Below, in pieces: positions 51,576-59,638 of a stretch of 64,000 nt of DNA. Source of the DNA: Lentisphaeria bacterium (GTDB taxonomy: Bacteria > Verrucomicrobiota > Lentisphaeria > Oligosphaerales > Oligosphaeraceae); NCBI GenBank assembly GCA_016288215.1, contig JAEEYQ010000011.1:1-64000 (forward strand). The letters run 5' to 3'. The position numbers and the translations under genes are program-made. Within the stretch, counting starts at the first letter, position 1. Each line of letters begins with the position of its first letter. The notes under the pieces were generated by a model, which saw only the letters and a program-made list of their open reading frames with translations, had not been told where the DNA came from and did no database searches.

Positions 51576-52676
51576 CTATCGGGTTACCATACCCCCACTC
51601 ACATGAAGGACTTGTCCTGTGTCCCGCAGTTCACGGGGAATCTGCGTACAGGCGAAAATCACTTGGTGAGATATAGCTATCTCTTTGAAAAACAATTGCT
51701 TATGCTCTTCGTCAAGTTCTCCGGTCACATCATCCACCAACACCGTGACCTTGGCGGACTGTCCATGGCTGCAGAGGATTTCCAAACAGGCGAAGCGCAG
51801 CGCAAGAGAGGCCATTCTGCACTCCCCCTCCGAACCAAAGTCCGAAAGAAGGCATCCATTCAGCAGACACAGCAATTCGGAGCGGTGAGGACCGAAGCGG
51901 GTCGCGGCCTGGGCAATATCCCCTGCCCTGCCGGCTTCCAGCTCCTCCCTATACCAATCGGCAAGCTCTTCCACCGTGGAGGGCTCCCGTCCCTTCGTTC
52001 CACAGCGGGACTGATAGATGACGGAGAGTTTCCTTCCCCGCGTCAGCAACCGATCCGACTTAACGAAAAGAATTTCGTTGAGCTGACGAACAAAATCCAT
52101 GCGCATCCACTCCACCACGGCGCCCTCTCGAACCAGTTGCTCGTCATAGGCCTTAAAAGCCGATTCCGAATAGCGATCCGGCTCTTTCAGCATGATATTC
52201 CGAGTCTTCAACGCTAACTGAAAGGATTGAAGATGAAGAAGATAGGAACGTGACCACTGGCTGATGGCAATGTCCATGCAACGGCGTCTCAAGGACGGCG
52301 GCCCTTGAATCAGCTCCAAATCCTGAGGAATCAACGTAAGACAGAGAAACTGGTTGACAAAGGCGCTGGAACGGTCCACAGGACTGCCATTGATGACAAG
52401 CCGCCGTTCCTGCCCATAGGAGACTCCAAGAGAAACTGGAAATGCATCTTCTTCTGTGACAACACCTTCCAGACAAAACTCCGAATATCCCGCCTGTTTC
52501 AGATTTCCCACCTTTCCGGTGCGGAAGGAACGCAGAAGGGAGAGGAAATAGACCGCCTCCAGAACATTGGTCTTGCCCTCTCCATTGCCGCCCAAAAGGA
52601 CGTTCATCCCTGGCTCGAAATCAATCCGGCAGGATGTGTAATTGCGGAAATGACTGAGACAGATGCGATTGACCAC
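51576..52676 (-). CDS. recF: DNA replication and repair protein RecF
   Basis: 366 aa, ABC/SMC-like ATPase. Walker A GGNGEGKT (residues 29-36), RNYTSCRIDFEPG at the start, the signature TRGRKLSVIYQS region and Walker B VTVLVDDVTGELDEEH near the end. RecF loads RecA at gaps through RecOR. It lies 9 bp after dnaN, the classical dnaN-recF neighbour order. The usual gyrB is not downstream; waaA follows instead. Confidence 0.94.
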   Translation of the reverse strand: MVNRICLSHFRNYTSCRIDFEPGMNVLLGGNGEGKTNVLEAVYFLSLLRSFRTGKVGNLKQAGYSEFCLEGVVTEEDAFPVSLGVSYGQERRLVINGSPVDRSSAFVNQFLCLTLIPQDLELIQGPPSLRRRCMDIAISQWSRSYLLHLQSFQLALKTRNIMLKEPDRYSESAFKAYDEQLVREGAVVEWMRMDFVRQLNEILFVKSDRLLTRGRKLSVIYQSRCGTKGREPSTVEELADWYREELEAGRAGDIAQAATRFGPHRSELLCLLNGCLLSDFGSEGECRMASLALRFACLEILCSHGQSAKVTVLVDDVTGELDEEHKQLFFKEIAISHQVIFACTQIPRELRDTGQVLHVSGGMVTR

Positions 52677-52685
52677 CGTCCACCT

Positions 52686-53777
52686 TCAATTGCGCATCGG
52701 CATGATGATGTAGATGAAGCCTTCGTCTCCAGTCAGCTCCACAGGGCTGAGTTCGTCGTTGTACTTCAGCTCCAACTGGTCGCAGGTCAAGTACTTAAGG
52801 GGATCATTGAAGAAATCCGGATTGAAGGCGATGACCATGGGCTCGCCGTCGAACAGCACGTCTACCGGCTCGCTGGCCTCTCCATACTCCTGGCTCTGGG
52901 CGGAAATCAGCAGGGAGTCCTTCTCCAAAGACATCCGAACCGCCGAATTGCTTTCGCTGACCACCGTCGCCACGCGATTCAGCGCCTCGGAGAACTTGAC
53001 GCGAGGGATCTTGACCGAGCAGTTGAAGCCATTGGGAATGACCTGACGGAAATTCGGATAAGTGCCCTCCACCAGTTTGGTGGTGATCGCCGTGTCCGCT
53101 GTCTCGAACATCACCTTCGCCTGTGACAGACGAATCGTCATCTCCCCCTCCACGGACATGTTCTTGATCAACTCAGAGACTGTCTTGCTCGGCAGAATCA
53201 CGTCCCCATCCGTCTTGCAATCCTGTTCTAGAACCCGCTCCACCAAGGCCAGCCGGCGACCATCCGTCGCCGCAATGGTCAAGATTCCAGAACGAATGCT
53301 GAACAAGATGCCGTTGAGCTGCTTGCGGGTGTCATCGCTGCTGCGCGCATAGGCGACTTTCTCCATGTTGCCCACCACATCCTTCGCAGCCATTTTCAAT
53401 GACCAGTCCTCCGTGAACTCGTCATCCGTCGGATATTGGCTAGCGGATAGCCCATGGATAAGGAAATTCGCCTTGCCGCCCACAATCCGGCTCCGATCCT
53501 CTTCGTCCGTCTGTATCGTGATGTCCACCGGCTGAAGGGCGGAGACAATCTGCTGGAACTTCCTGGCCGGCAAGGTGGTAGACCCTTCCTCCTCCACCAA
53601 GGCCGCCACACTGGTGCGGACGCTGATCTCCAGATCCGTCGCCTTGAAATAAAGGCGATTTTCCTTCGCCTGAATGTGGATGTTGCTTAGTACAGGAATG
53701 ATAGGACGTGCACTGATGGCACTCATCACTCGGCGGATGGCACTGGCAAGGTCTTCTTTGGAAACCGTAATTTTCAT
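52686..53777 (-). CDS. dnaN: DNA polymerase III beta sliding clamp
   Basis: 363 aa, three-domain clamp. MKITVSKEDLASAIRRVMSA begins domain I, and IPVLSNIHIQAKENRLYFKA, LPARKFQQIVSALQPVDITI and the C-terminal GEPMVIAFNPDFFNDPLKYL and DEGFIYIIMPMRN are standard. SD AGGAAGA precedes the start. dnaA is not adjacent: the other side holds an AT-rich intergenic region and the divergent gmhA. dnaN-recF are transcribed away from that region. Confidence 0.95.
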   Translation of the reverse strand: MKITVSKEDLASAIRRVMSAISARPIIPVLSNIHIQAKENRLYFKATDLEISVRTSVAALVEEEGSTTLPARKFQQIVSALQPVDITIQTDEEDRSRIVGGKANFLIHGLSASQYPTDDEFTEDWSLKMAAKDVVGNMEKVAYARSSDDTRKQLNGILFSIRSGILTIAATDGRRLALVERVLEQDCKTDGDVILPSKTVSELIKNMSVEGEMTIRLSQAKVMFETADTAITTKLVEGTYPNFRQVIPNGFNCSVKIPRVKFSEALNRVATVVSESNSAVRMSLEKDSLLISAQSQEYGEASEPVDVLFDGEPMVIAFNPDFFNDPLKYLTCDQLELKYNDELSPVELTGDEGFIYIIMPMRN

Positions 53778-53789
53778 GGTGTTCTTCCT

Positions 53790-54045
53790 ATAAGAAAAGA
53801 TAAAAGGTTAAAATGATATCCTTATTATATAAATGTTGAAAAAGATGTTATAGCAATGTAATATATTGAAGATAAATAAGTTAAATATAATTAAAACTCT
53901 GTTGCAAGCCTGTTGACAACCCTGTTGAGGGAAGTTTTCAGAAAATTATCAACAGAAAATCAGACAATTTATTGGATTGGTATTTGACAGATGCCCTCTT
54001 GACAACGATACTAGATAGAAAACAGACAACCATAATATAGTGCAA
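53790..54045. other. AT-rich origin-like intergenic region between dnaN and gmhA
   Basis: About 250 bp of very AT-rich DNA (53810-53900 almost wholly A/T). TTATCAACA (53946-53954) is one mismatch from the DnaA box TTATCCACA, and TGTTGACAA (53911-53919) is two mismatches from its reverse complement. Genes on both sides run away from it. A promoter TTGACA (53984) - 17 bp - GATACT (54007) faces gmhA. Origin identity is only suggested by dnaN and these boxes. Confidence 0.4.
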
Positions 54046-54061
54046 AACATGGAGAATGTTA

Positions 54062-54703
54062 ATGATTGACTCAGATAATCTCATCATCATGGATCTTATT
54101 CGCCGATATCCGGTTCTAGAAGTTTGTAAAACGGATATTAAAAATGTATGTAATATATTGATAGATAGGTTCTTAGAACAAAAACGACTTTTTGTTTGCG
54201 GAAATGGCGGCAGTTGTGCGGACGCCGATCACATTGTCGGAGAACTGGCCAAGGGGTTCTTGAAAAAAAGGCCGCTTCCCGAAGATCAGAGGAAAATGCT
54301 GCAGACAAAAGTTCCAGACGGCGCCTTGCTGGCGGCAAAGCTGCAGATTGGACTTCCCGCCATCTCTTTGCATAGCCAGTCTGCCTTGGCCACGGCCGTG
54401 GCCAATGACCTAGGTGAAGACCTCGTTTATGCACAGACACTGTATGCTATTGGCAATAAAGGAGATGTATTGCTTGGCATCTCCACATCCGGCAATGCGA
54501 GAAATGTGCATTTGGCCTGCCAAGTGGCCAAACTCAAAGGGATGGACATCATCGGTCTGACTGGTGACAAGGGAGGCAAGTTGGCCGACATCGCTGACAT
54601 CTGCATCAAAGTTCCCGCCACGGAAACCTATCAGGTTCAAGAGCTTCATCTGCCTGTATATCATGCCATTTGCGCGGCTGTTGAAGCGGACTTATTCGAA
54701 TAA
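54062..54703 (+). CDS. gmhA: Phosphoheptose isomerase (sedoheptulose 7-phosphate isomerase)
   Basis: 213 aa from ATG 54062, where GGAGA ends about six bases earlier; ATG 54056 is too close to the SD. SIS domain with CGNGGSCADADHIVGELAKG, GISTSGNARNVHLAC and TYQVQELHLPVYHAICAAVE. It converts sedoheptulose 7-phosphate to D-glycero-manno-heptose 7-phosphate for the LPS inner core, consistent with waaA nearby. It diverges from dnaN. No other heptose gene (hldE, gmhB) lies in the window. Confidence 0.92.
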   Translation: MIDSDNLIIMDLIRRYPVLEVCKTDIKNVCNILIDRFLEQKRLFVCGNGGSCADADHIVGELAKGFLKKRPLPEDQRKMLQTKVPDGALLAAKLQIGLPAISLHSQSALATAVANDLGEDLVYAQTLYAIGNKGDVLLGISTSGNARNVHLACQVAKLKGMDIIGLTGDKGGKLADIADICIKVPATETYQVQELHLPVYHAICAAVEADLFE

Positions 54704-54752
54704 TGGTTTCAACCCCCAAAAATAGGGTTCAGCCAGATTTTTGAGTTTGTTG

Positions 54753-55028
54753 AATATTGCAAAAAATGAAATAATTGCAATAATGGACAAAATCAAAAAA
54801 GTGGCCATTTAAGGCCCTATTGTGCAAAGCAGGTATTAATATACAGGGTTGGGCACATAATGCGTCAGAGGCCACTCTGGGGCCCGTAAAGGGCATTCTC
54901 CAAAAAATCAGGGGTCATTTTTGGCTCTTGCGGACGTGATTTTCAGCCAATTTAGCCTCTTTTTTCGGCATCCTGTCGTTATTCATTAAATGTATTCGTT
55001 TTTATGCGTTTTGTTTCAGTGAACCGTG
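54753..55028 (+). repeat. Intergenic element copy D
   Basis: About 276 bp; core AGGTATTAATATACAGG at 54831-54847. Hairpin 1 GGCC-ATTTAA-GGCC, hairpin 2 GCCC-GTAAA-GGGC, and the 3' stem GTAT/ATGC (with a G-T pair). It reads in the same direction as gmhA, whose stop is 50 bp upstream. The next gene is convergent, so this copy cannot be a 5' leader. Confidence 0.75.
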
Positions 55029-55088
55029 ATTCTACCACCGGATTTGCATGTGATTTTGGCTTTGGATTTTTGGGGTTCACGTTGCGGA

Positions 55089-56261
55089 CTAGTCCGCCAG
55101 GCGCCGAAATGACGGAATATGATGGAAAGTCGTCAAATTGTTGTCATGCGGATTCTTAGCCCTTTGGTCTCCGGAACGGCTCAAGATGAACAAGTCATCT
55201 CCTGAGATTGCCATCGTGGCATAGTGACGGGCGGCGTTTTCTGCAGGACCCACGGCCACAAGTCCCGCAAAGGTCCATCGCATCAGGTCGGGAGAGAAGG
55301 AGAGCGCCAGTCGGCGGCGTTCGTGCATACAGCCGGTGATTTGGGAATGCACCATCCAATACAGACGGCTTTCGGCATCATATTGAATGTGGAACTTCAA
55401 GTGTCCGCCAGGGATATGGAGATAGAATAGGGGATTGCCTCCAGAGGGTGTGATGCGTTCGATGGCCAAAGATCCGTTTGGCTTTTCCACGCCTTTCAAT
55501 ACGACGCCAATGTCATGGAAGCCAGTGTTTGCCCGCATGAGCAAGATGACGGTGCGGTCGGAAGGGTCGAACCACGGATGGTATGGGTCGTGAATGCGCA
55601 GCGTGGACGTTTCCAAGATGCCAGGGGAGGCTCCATGACAGAAATCGATAGGCAAGGCGGGAATCCCGGATGGGGCGGCCGCGGCGATGATCGAATCCGG
55701 ATCGAAGAGAGGGGAGAAGCGCCAGTTCTCCCGCTGAGTCAGATCGGCGTCTTCCTTCGCCTGCATGAGAATGGGACCAACGCCTGGCCAGGCGTGATTC
55801 TCCCGTAGCCATTTTTCGTAGACTAGCGTCACCTTCCCATGATGAATGTCCACGGCTCCGCAGCTTTGATGCCAACGGGGTTGAGCGCATAGAATGGCGG
55901 GGTCCGACCAGCTTTCTCCATTGTCATCGCTGCGGGTGATGAGAAGTCGGCCTGAATGGCCAATCATGTAGAGGGATTTTCCTGCTTTGAAGAGGATTTC
56001 ATGCATCATGGGCAGTCGTGCATGGACATCCCGCCAGGTTTTCCCCCGATCATCGGAAAGAAAGACACGGATTTGGTTGCCGGAAGGGTAGTCGCCAAAA
56101 TCCGACCGAGGTCCGTCCAGCCGATAGGTGTCTGGGCCGCCAAAGTCCACGGCGGCCACCAGGCGACCGCCAAAGCCTTCGACTAGTGCTGGCGTATATA
56201 GGTAAATGCCTGATGGATAGGGAGATGCTTGAATGATGGTTTCTGTGGCGATAAGATGCAT
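55089..56261 (-). CDS. Sialidase-like (BNR/Asp-box) protein
   Basis: 390 aa, six-bladed beta-propeller. Two Asp-boxes are visible: SDDRGKTW (69-76) and SDDNGESW (111-118). CSGIxxYTPALV-like N-terminus (SPYPSGIYLYTPALVEGFGG) supplies the usual first Arg-region. No signal peptide, so it may act on imported oligosaccharides. Exo-alpha-sialidase activity is a family inference; the catalytic Arg triad and Tyr/Glu pair were not verified. Confidence 0.75.
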   Translation of the reverse strand: MHLIATETIIQASPYPSGIYLYTPALVEGFGGRLVAAVDFGGPDTYRLDGPRSDFGDYPSGNQIRVFLSDDRGKTWRDVHARLPMMHEILFKAGKSLYMIGHSGRLLITRSDDNGESWSDPAILCAQPRWHQSCGAVDIHHGKVTLVYEKWLRENHAWPGVGPILMQAKEDADLTQRENWRFSPLFDPDSIIAAAAPSGIPALPIDFCHGASPGILETSTLRIHDPYHPWFDPSDRTVILLMRANTGFHDIGVVLKGVEKPNGSLAIERITPSGGNPLFYLHIPGGHLKFHIQYDAESRLYWMVHSQITGCMHERRRLALSFSPDLMRWTFAGLVAVGPAENAARHYATMAISGDDLFILSRSGDQRAKNPHDNNLTTFHHIPSFRRLAD

Positions 56262-56574
56262 AAGTAATTATAAATCAGTAAGTTAGCCTAAAATTAGTCA
56301 TTCCCTTTTCATGTGAAGCGTGATGACTTGACCAAAGTATACTATGTCCATTCTATTTCAGATTGCAAGCCAGGTGCCTGATGGTCCGCGAGGGGCGCGA
56401 CAATTCATGCTTGACCATTTGTCCAGTTTTTTCCCAATGTGTGGATATATCGTAACTATATAATACAAAACATCTTGCAATTATTCACGGGCACTCGGCA
56501 ATGTCTTGAATTGTCTAGAATATCAGCTTTCCAGTGCCAAAAAAGGACGCACGATTGGCCAAGAAAAAGTAAAG
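56262..56574. other. AT-rich divergent intergenic region, no gene seen
   Basis: 313 bp between the sialidase start and the leader of the 943-aa protein. It presumably contains the divergent promoters, but no convincing -35/-10 pair or operator stands out. Confidence 0.5.
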
Positions 56575-56700
56575 ATATTGATTGGAAAAATAGTGGGGGT
56601 ATTATATTGTAAAGAATGGATGGGGCAACGGGCGTTGCCCTGCTTTGTGTCATACCAGTGACTGCATAGTCCCACTCATTGGGATAGTTCCAATCAATAT
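56575..56700 (+). promoter_or_regulatory. Leader with 13-bp inverted repeat and nested hairpin
   Basis: ATATTGATTGGAA (56575-56587) and TTCCAATCAATAT (56688-56700) are perfect reverse complements enclosing 100 bp. Inside, GGGCAAC/GTTGCCC (56623-56640) forms a tight hairpin. The element ends 19 bp before the ATG of the secreted protein at 56720, so it could be a structured 5' leader or a small MITE-like insertion. Confidence 0.45.
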
Positions 56701-56719
56701 TACTGTGTGGAATCAGACA

Positions 56720-59551
56720 ATGAAACTCACTTTGCTTGCCTTCTTCTGTACCATCTCTCTGATGGGCGTTGCATCGCCAATCTTCGAGTCCCAAGCCATC
56801 CACGCTTCAAAAGCTGGCGTCGTCTATCTTGACCGCCAGGGCGCGGAATCCATCAGCGACGACTTCACCGAGGGGCTTGCCAAATGGACTGTCACCAATT
56901 ATGAAAACCTCCTCACTTTCAAGACGGAGGTGTTTGAAGGAGAAAACGCCTGCGTCATCTCGTTGAAACGCGCCAAGTGCGACAATGCGTGGGAACTGGC
57001 CTCCAAACCGTTCAAAGTCATCCCAGGCTCCGACTTCACCATCAAAATCCGCGCGCGTGGAACCATCAACATGGCCTTCCCGCATGGCTACGGCACCAAC
57101 TACAAGAACTCCATCGTCTGGTATGACAAGGAGGGGAAGGAACTGGACATCTCCTTCCCGTACGCTTTCCCGACGAAAAAGGACAAATGGACCGACACGA
57201 TTATCGACAGCGTCGTTCCAGAAGGCGCCGACACTGCCGTCTTGTTTATTGGTGCCGACGGGCCGAACTTCAACCCCGATGACACGCTTGCCATCTCGAA
57301 GGTCTCCTTGTTCGTCCGCGATGCCTCCATGCCCTGCGTTCCCGATGGGTCGTTCGTCTCATCGCCCATTCTGACCGACGGCCAAAGCCAGACGTTCTCC
57401 TGGAATGCGGAAACGCAAGACAACGGCACACTCAAGTTCCAGCTCGCCTTCGCCGACAACAAGGACGGCATCCCTGGAGAATGGTCCCGCTTCGTCGGCC
57501 CGGATGGTTCGGACAGAACGTTCTACGCCACTAGTGGAACCGTCGTCGCTCCTTCAAAGCCGTGGGTCCGCTACAAGGCGTTCTTCACCTCCAGCGGCAC
57601 GCGCACGCCGCTCCTCAAATCCGTCACCATCGGCAAGACCACACACGATTCATGGACGAACGGCGATTTCTCCTCCCCGAAACTCGTCATGGTGACTGAA
57701 TCCCCAAACCAGCACCCCGAACAGCCGATTATCTTCCGCATCGAGGATGACTCGCCCATCGACTGGACGTCCTTCAAGTGCTTCTTCGACCAGGAGGACG
57801 TGACCGCGAAACTCAAGCGCAACGGCAATGTGCTTAGCTATCAGGAGGACAAGCCGTTCTCTCCGCTAGGCATCAGCATGAGCCCATTGCGCTGGACGCA
57901 GGGGAACTATCAGAACCTTCTGAAATTCACACTCCTTGAAGACACGCCAAACGCCGTCCGTGTCGAACTGCGAGGTGAAAATGAAGGCGACACGGCGTTC
58001 AGCTTCTCCTCCATGCCGATTCCTGTCTATTCACAAAAGGAATACACCTTCCGCATCCGCGTCCGTCACACGATGGACCTCAAGGGAAAGGAGCCTAGCA
58101 GCAACAAAATCATCTGGCTTGACAAGGAGCTGAAGCCCTTCGGCAAGCCCGCCGCCGTCATCGAATTCGGCCCCGCCTGCACGGACTGGGTCACCTATGA
58201 ATGCAAGCTCACGCCACCTGCGGAAACGTTCGCCGTGCAGGTCAGCATCGGCTTCGACATCCCGAACATCCATGTCGGAGAGCACTTTGACCTGGCAAGC
58301 CTGGAAGTCGACGGCGAGCGCCCCGAGCCAGCGGCGTTCGACAATTCCATCCCGCATAACCACACGCTTGAGGTTTCAGGGAAAGACCTCTGCGGAAACG
58401 CATTCGCGGATGAACGCTATGTCTTCTTTGGCGAATCCGTCAAGAAGAACGTCGTCACCATGCGCGACGATGGTTTCGTGCTCATCGACGGCAAGCCGTT
58501 CTTCCCGATTGGCCTCTACGGCATGTCCGAAAAGCCCTTCAACGACAATTCCTACGACAAGGCGTTCAAGGACCTCCGCGCCAACGGCTTCAGTTTCGCG
58601 CACACCTACAAGGACACTGGCGGCACTGGTCGTCAGAGATTCCTCGACAGCGCCGCCGCCAACGGCATCAAGGTATGGATTCCCGTCACGGGCGATCTCG
58701 TCACCTGCATGCTCCGTGAACGCAACCACCCCGCCATCCTCGCATGGTATCTCGGCGACGACACCGCCGACCACGTTCCCGCTGATGTCGTGCGCAGAAA
58801 CCACCTGAGGTGCCATGCCATCGACAACGCGCACCTCACGACGCAGGCAGACATCCTCAACGCCTACAGTACCAACCGCTACATCCCGTATGTCCATTCG
58901 ACCGATTCGTTCATGCCCGAAATCTATCCCGTGACCTCCCCCACGCCACAGCCAGTGGAAGTCCCCGCCGTCATCAGGGATATGAAGGCCTGCCATTACT
59001 CTGTCCTCATCAATGGTTCGCCGGTAAAAAGCATCTGGGCGATCATCCAGCACTTCAAAGGATACAGCCAATGGAAACGCTTCCCGTCCTTCGATGAACT
59101 GCGCGCCATGAGCTATCTGTCAATCATCCATGGTGCCCACGGCATTACATGGTATACGTATGGCGGCGATGACAAGACCAATTTGGGCGTCACATCCTCC
59201 CCTGAACGCTGGAACGAAATTTGCATCGTCGCGCGGGAGCTGTCCTCCCTCTCCCAGGCGATCACTTCGCGCAGCGCCAAGTTGCAGCCGAATGCAAAGG
59301 TCATTGATGGTCCGCAGGTCGACGCTCTGATGTATCCGTCCATCAACTGCCTGCTCAAGGACAACGACGGCGACAAAATCCTCATGACTGCGAATTCCGC
59401 AAACGCGGCCATCACGGCTCAGATTTCACTCAAGGGCTTCAGAAGCGCGACTGTCCTCTTCGAGAATCGCACGGTCTCCATCGACGCTGATGGAAACCTC
59501 AACGATGACTTCGCGCCCTTCGCCGTCCATGTCTATCAACTGACAAAATAA
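56720..59551 (+). CDS. Very large secreted putative glycoside hydrolase
   Basis: 943 aa from ATG 56720 with a Sec signal (LTLLAFFCTISLMGVASP). Residues 30-600 are several beta-sandwich/carbohydrate-binding modules; two similar blocks (GLAKWTVTNYENLLTFKTEV and PLRWTQGNYQNLLKFTLLED) suggest a duplicated module. Residues 610-943 are a GH5/GH2-like barrel: MRDDGFVLIDGKPFFPIGLY, NHPAILAWYLGDDTADH and SYLSIIHGAHGITWYTYGGD. The region matching the acid/base GDE of the 45195 protein is GDD here. Located outside the cell or in the periplasm. Confidence 0.75.
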   Translation: MKLTLLAFFCTISLMGVASPIFESQAIHASKAGVVYLDRQGAESISDDFTEGLAKWTVTNYENLLTFKTEVFEGENACVISLKRAKCDNAWELASKPFKVIPGSDFTIKIRARGTINMAFPHGYGTNYKNSIVWYDKEGKELDISFPYAFPTKKDKWTDTIIDSVVPEGADTAVLFIGADGPNFNPDDTLAISKVSLFVRDASMPCVPDGSFVSSPILTDGQSQTFSWNAETQDNGTLKFQLAFADNKDGIPGEWSRFVGPDGSDRTFYATSGTVVAPSKPWVRYKAFFTSSGTRTPLLKSVTIGKTTHDSWTNGDFSSPKLVMVTESPNQHPEQPIIFRIEDDSPIDWTSFKCFFDQEDVTAKLKRNGNVLSYQEDKPFSPLGISMSPLRWTQGNYQNLLKFTLLEDTPNAVRVELRGENEGDTAFSFSSMPIPVYSQKEYTFRIRVRHTMDLKGKEPSSNKIIWLDKELKPFGKPAAVIEFGPACTDWVTYECKLTPPAETFAVQVSIGFDIPNIHVGEHFDLASLEVDGERPEPAAFDNSIPHNHTLEVSGKDLCGNAFADERYVFFGESVKKNVVTMRDDGFVLIDGKPFFPIGLYGMSEKPFNDNSYDKAFKDLRANGFSFAHTYKDTGGTGRQRFLDSAAANGIKVWIPVTGDLVTCMLRERNHPAILAWYLGDDTADHVPADVVRRNHLRCHAIDNAHLTTQADILNAYSTNRYIPYVHSTDSFMPEIYPVTSPTPQPVEVPAVIRDMKACHYSVLINGSPVKSIWAIIQHFKGYSQWKRFPSFDELRAMSYLSIIHGAHGITWYTYGGDDKTNLGVTSSPERWNEICIVARELSSLSQAITSRSAKLQPNAKVIDGPQVDALMYPSINCLLKDNDGDKILMTANSANAAITAQISLKGFRSATVLFENRTVSIDADGNLNDDFAPFAVHVYQLTK

Positions 59552-59638
59552 GAAATTACACATCCTGCAAAAAGGTGTCTACGATAGTGTTTTCTGTCGG
59601 CAACCGCATCCCGTCCATCATGAACAGCACGCGGGCGG

